Source: Bacteroidota bacterium
GTDB taxonomy: Bacteria; Bacteroidota; Bacteroidia; UBA8524
Length of the DNA stretch: 53,957 bases
Assembly: GCA_008933805.1 (NCBI GenBank)
Contig: WBUH01000023.1
Span: forward strand, 1 to 53,957
Direction: 5' to 3'
A program made the translations under genes and the position numbers. The notes under the pieces are model-generated. The model did not search any database. It saw nothing but the letters and a program-made list of their open reading frames with translations, and was not told where the DNA came from. Shown one piece after another: positions 52,001 through 53,957 of the stretch. How positions within the stretch are numbered: position 1 is the first letter of the stretch; every line of letters begins with the position of its first letter.

Positions 52001-53957
52001 CGATAATTGGAGCCGGACTGTACAAAATACGTACAGGCATAGCAACTGTACTGTCACAACCTAAAGACGACGTTTGTGTAATTGAAACATTACCTATGCC
52101 GGCTGCTCCCCACAAAATACTTACGCTATTGGTTCCTTGGCCGCCAATAATAGTACCATTGATTACTGACCAATTAAATGTATCCCCTACGATGTTTGCT
52201 ACAGAATAATTGTAAATCTTGTTGTGGCAAACACTGTCATTTCCTGTAATAACAGGAGCTGGTGAGTATAATATTGTTATCGTATCGGTTACTACACTAT
52301 CACAACCCAAAGGAGTTGTTTGCCTGATAGTAACAGTTCCTATTCCGGCTGCTCCCCACCTAACAATAATAGATGTAGTATTTTGACCATTCAATATTGT
52401 ACCGTTAGTAACACTCCAGTTATATGTGTTACCTGCAACAGGTGTCACATTGTATGAGTATATCTTATTGTGACAAACAGTATCACTACCAAGCACTATC
52501 GGCTCGGGTGTTCTTAAAATTGAAACGGTATCACTCATTACACTATCGCAACCTGCCGCCGAAGTTTGCCTGATAGTTATCACACCTCTTCCAACAGTAT
52601 CCCATTGAACAAATACTACATTAGTGTTTTGACCCGATAAGATAATCCCGTTGCTGATGCTCCATTGATAAGTATCACCCCCTACTGCGGGTACGCTATA
52701 CGTATACACTTTATCTCCACAGGTACTATCCGCACCTGTGATTACCGGTGCCGGAGTATACAACACAACCACAACATTTATCGAAACTGTACTATCACAA
52801 AGTGATGGGCTGATTTGTCGTACCGATATGCTGCCTACTCCTGCTGTGCCCCATAATATATCGGCTGAGTTAGTTCCTTGGCCTGATACTATTGTTCCGT
52901 TGGTTACTGACCAAATGTAATTATCGCCCGGCACAAACGGAGTTGAGTAGGTTAGTATTTTATTATGGCAACTGGTATCCGGTCCTGTGATAAGAGGTAC
53001 AGGAGTATAGATAACCCGTATGGTATCACTTACTGTACTATCGCAGCCCAAAGGAGAGGTTTGAGTGACTGTAACTACACTGCTTCCCACAGTATCAAGC
53101 ATCACATCGATGCTGTTAGTTCCCTGACCCGCTATTATCACTCCGTTCGTTACACTCCATGTGTATGTATCCCCGCCCACCATCGCAGTACTATAGGTGT
53201 ATATTTTATTCTGACATACACTGTCAGCGCCTGCTATTACAGGGGTTGGAGTATATAGTATTATTATGTTAGCAGAGACAGTGCTGTCGCAGCCCAAAAG
53301 ACTTGTTTGTGTTAAACGAACATTACCGGAGCCAATTGTATTCCATAATACATCAATACTATTTGTTCCTTGGCCTGCCAACAAGACTCCATTATTAACA
53401 ATCCACCCATAACTATCACCGGCCACAGGAGGTGCTGAGTAAGTGACAATACTGTTTCGGCAAATAGTATCCGCACCTGAAAGAACAGGTGCAGGGGTAT
53501 AGATAACCGTTATTGTATCTCTTACTGTGCTGTCACAACCCAAGGGGCTCGTTTGGGTAACTGTTACTACACTGTTGCCAACGGTGTCTAACATCACATC
53601 GATGCTGTTAGTGCCCTGGCCCGCTATGATCGTTCCGTTCGTTACTGACCAGGTGTAAGTATCCCCGCCGATGTTTGCCGTTGTGTAGGTATATATCTTA
53701 TTGTGACAAGCCGTGTCGGTGCCTGTTATCACAGGTGCAGGGGTGTATAATATCGTAATGGTTGAAGAGACAGTACTGTCGCAACCCAGTGATGAGGTTT
53801 GGGTCAATGTGATTGTCCCCGTTCCTGCTGTACCCCATAACACATCTACAGTGTTAGTGCTCTGACCCGCTATGATCGTTCCGTTCGTTACGGACCAGTT
53901 GTAAGTATCCCCGCCGATGTTGGCAGTCGTATAGGTGTATATCTTATTGTGACAAGC
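49005..53957 (-). CDS. Giant T9SS-secreted PKD-like repeat protein, 5' end outside window
   Basis: The frame is open from the right edge to a stop at 49005 (1650 codons visible); there is no real start in the window, and the GTG near 53843 is an internal Val. From the N-terminal side there are a partial and then 15 complete PKD-like repeats of about 82 residues, each with a Cys near its start (DTVCHNKIY) and the hallmark GCDS near its end, a core Y-x-W-S-V-x-N-G-T-I and GQGTNS. A diverged 16th repeat, two PKD-like domains (the last with YVWSFGD) and a type B C-terminal T9SS signal of the CHU_C class (VPNAITPNGDNNNDYFEV, FNRWGEIIF, YYIVARGF) follow. Probably an exported surface adhesin or matrix protein. 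Confidence 0.93.
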   Translation of the reverse strand, partial: ACHNKIYTYTTANIGGDTYNWSVTNGTIIAGQSTNTVDVLWGTAGTGTITLTQTSSLGCDSTVSSTITILYTPAPVITGTDTACHNKIYTYTTANIGGDTYTWSVTNGTIIAGQGTNSIDVMLDTVGNSVVTVTQTSPLGCDSTVRDTITVIYTPAPVLSGADTICRNSIVTYSAPPVAGDSYGWIVNNGVLLAGQGTNSIDVLWNTIGSGNVRLTQTSLLGCDSTVSANIIILYTPTPVIAGADSVCQNKIYTYSTAMVGGDTYTWSVTNGVIIAGQGTNSIDVMLDTVGSSVVTVTQTSPLGCDSTVSDTIRVIYTPVPLITGPDTSCHNKILTYSTPFVPGDNYIWSVTNGTIVSGQGTNSADILWGTAGVGSISVRQISPSLCDSTVSINVVVVLYTPAPVITGADSTCGDKVYTYSVPAVGGDTYQWSISNGIILSGQNTNVVFVQWDTVGRGVITIRQTSAAGCDSVMSDTVSILRTPEPIVLGSDTVCHNKIYSYNVTPVAGNTYNWSVTNGTILNGQNTTSIIVRWGAAGIGTVTIRQTTPLGCDSVVTDTITILYSPAPVITGNDSVCHNKIYNYSVANIVGDTFNWSVINGTIIGGQGTNSVSILWGAAGIGNVSITQTSSLGCDSTVAMPVRILYSPAPIIAGLDTVCHNKIYTYSTANIPFDSYSWSVVNGTIVTGQGTNTITVRWGAPGVGRVSLLQISALGCDSLVHDSVTILYSPSPVISGNGVVCFNQTHTYRVDSVGMDTYQWQVTGGTILSGQGTDTIVVQWLTTGNGSVHITQRSVQGCDSTVTLPVIIRYRPTPQVSGTTLVCSNKIVSYSTPAVSGDSYVWMAVNGTIIAGQGSNSVDVMWNLTDTGYIYVNQISPLGCDSMARDTIFIRPSPAPVISGNDTVCHNKLAIYTVDSLPAHTYLWTVTNGIILSGQATKQISVLWGAAGIGRVRVEQYSDLGCDSVMTMNVLIHPSPSPVITSPDTVCHNKIYQHSVTSVAGNTYRWRVTNGTIVSDSLQNTVSVMWGSSGKGYIQILQTNPVGCDSLITDSVVIVGSPAPQLNGPDTVCHNKITTYFVTPAVGGNTYLWTVVNGTILNGQGTASITVRWGASGTPSSVRIRQTNQYGCDSTRVLNIHVDPTPRPVIQGNTNICSENFEYYSITPQNGHTYAWVVTGGALMSPPDSAGARVNWGAPGAGSVRVTQTNQYGCDSSFTLPVIIRQGPIRTINGPDTTCVENAYNYFATNTQAGDIYTWTVAGGTIQGAANNALVNVLWNTVGWGRVTLNITNSFGCDSVFSVDVNVFDLPRPDMRGSSVACNNTKNNLFKDYKYNSIQSGRFVYAWSLSGGGIITTPTNADSILVDWLTVGTHNVNLTITDRISGCVSNNTFPVLVDSLHVPSINTSGVSGCSPFDVTYAESQNSNSLSYQWQIDGLGYSTALQPKYTYHLPGTYNARVIVTNAVGCVDTAYTQVIVRPSPKADFVASKNGVYTYEQDTAYFTNTSTGAVSYVWSFGDTAMIDTNLHTKRRYSWPGEYLVKLRVVNEYGCPDSIEKKVEVVVKPILYVPNAITPNGDNNNDYFEVSTYFVTEMKVIIFNRWGEIIFRSDDVYFKWDGTYEGYPVQQDVYAYYIVARGFNQELLVRSGNITVLR
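50045..53957 (-). repeat. Tandem 246-bp repeat array (about 16 units)
   Basis: The repeats of the giant protein form in-frame 246-bp units. Units near the right edge are most alike; units one and three from the edge share long segments 492 bp apart (for example SIDVMLDTVG and VTVTQTSPLGCDSTV), whereas units closer to the C-terminus are more diverged. Repeats with extra residues occur near the fourth and thirteenth copies. Confidence 0.9.

Noticed and set aside
53790-53843. A translation start of the giant repeat protein near 53843
   Set aside because: The codon is an in-frame GTG inside a repeat unit, and the frame stays open with repeat sequence to the window edge.
49005-53957. A CRISPR array
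   Set aside because: The 246-bp periodicity is in-frame protein repeats with coding constraint; there are no short direct repeats with unique spacers and no cas genes.

Overview
The window is chromosomal DNA from a member of the Bacteroidota, probably a Chitinophagales/Sphingobacteriales-like lineage. Four things point there: a giant repeat protein ending in a type B (CHU_C) type IX secretion signal; promoters of the Bacteroidota TAnnTTTG class; an arginine cluster that uses the N-acylornithine carbamoyltransferase variant; and a nuo cluster with a short NuoG and separate NuoC and NuoD. No database search was possible, so all family calls rest on reading motifs by eye.

Left region (1-9380): an accessory island next to tRNA-Pro(UGG), which lies at 9381-9454 on the minus strand. 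It carries a P4-type tyrosine integrase, two overlapping AlpA-like excisionase/regulators, a cluster of TGCCCCCA boxes that look like arm-type sites, an ArdC-N-like anti-restriction gene with two cargo genes, a 630-bp non-coding stretch with a long-range RNA-like fold, and a tightly coupled three-gene operon SIR2 - HerA(+KTSC) - PD-(D/E)XK nuclease. The operon is the most likely antiviral system in the window. SIR2-HerA pairs are known defence systems; the nuclease-like third gene and the KTSC tail on HerA are the unusual parts. A gene running off the left edge (1-294, minus) suggests that the island continues outside the window.

9.4-24 kb: mixed housekeeping genes on the plus strand. They are an ECF sigma factor overlapping a membrane-anchored VWA protein, a small ABM-like protein, a TerB-like protein, an ACMSD-type decarboxylase, an AT-rich DUF2971 gene, a PadR regulator with a membrane partner, two GNAT acetyltransferases, and a MarR-controlled tripartite RND efflux operon (marR-tolC-mfp-rnd) with repeated MarR-type boxes.

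24.2-37.1 kb, minus strand: a complete 14-gene nuoA-N operon for respiratory complex I.

37.1-46.0 kb, plus strand: a divergent arginine operon. A 42-codon leader ORF ending in Arg-Arg-stop overlaps three mutually exclusive hairpins, which makes a candidate arginine attenuator. It is followed by a GNAT (probable N-acylglutamate synthase), argG, argC, argD, an argF' type N-acylornithine carbamoyltransferase, argB, argE and argH, most with overlapping ends. The carbamoyltransferase has Val at the position that separates acetyl- from succinyl-ornithine enzymes.

46-54 kb: a GT-C/ArnT-like membrane glycosyltransferase, a bestrophin-like channel preceded by a perfect 20-bp palindrome, and, on the minus strand and running off the right edge, the secreted protein of at least 1650 residues built from about 16 tandem PKD-like repeats of 82 residues (246 bp).
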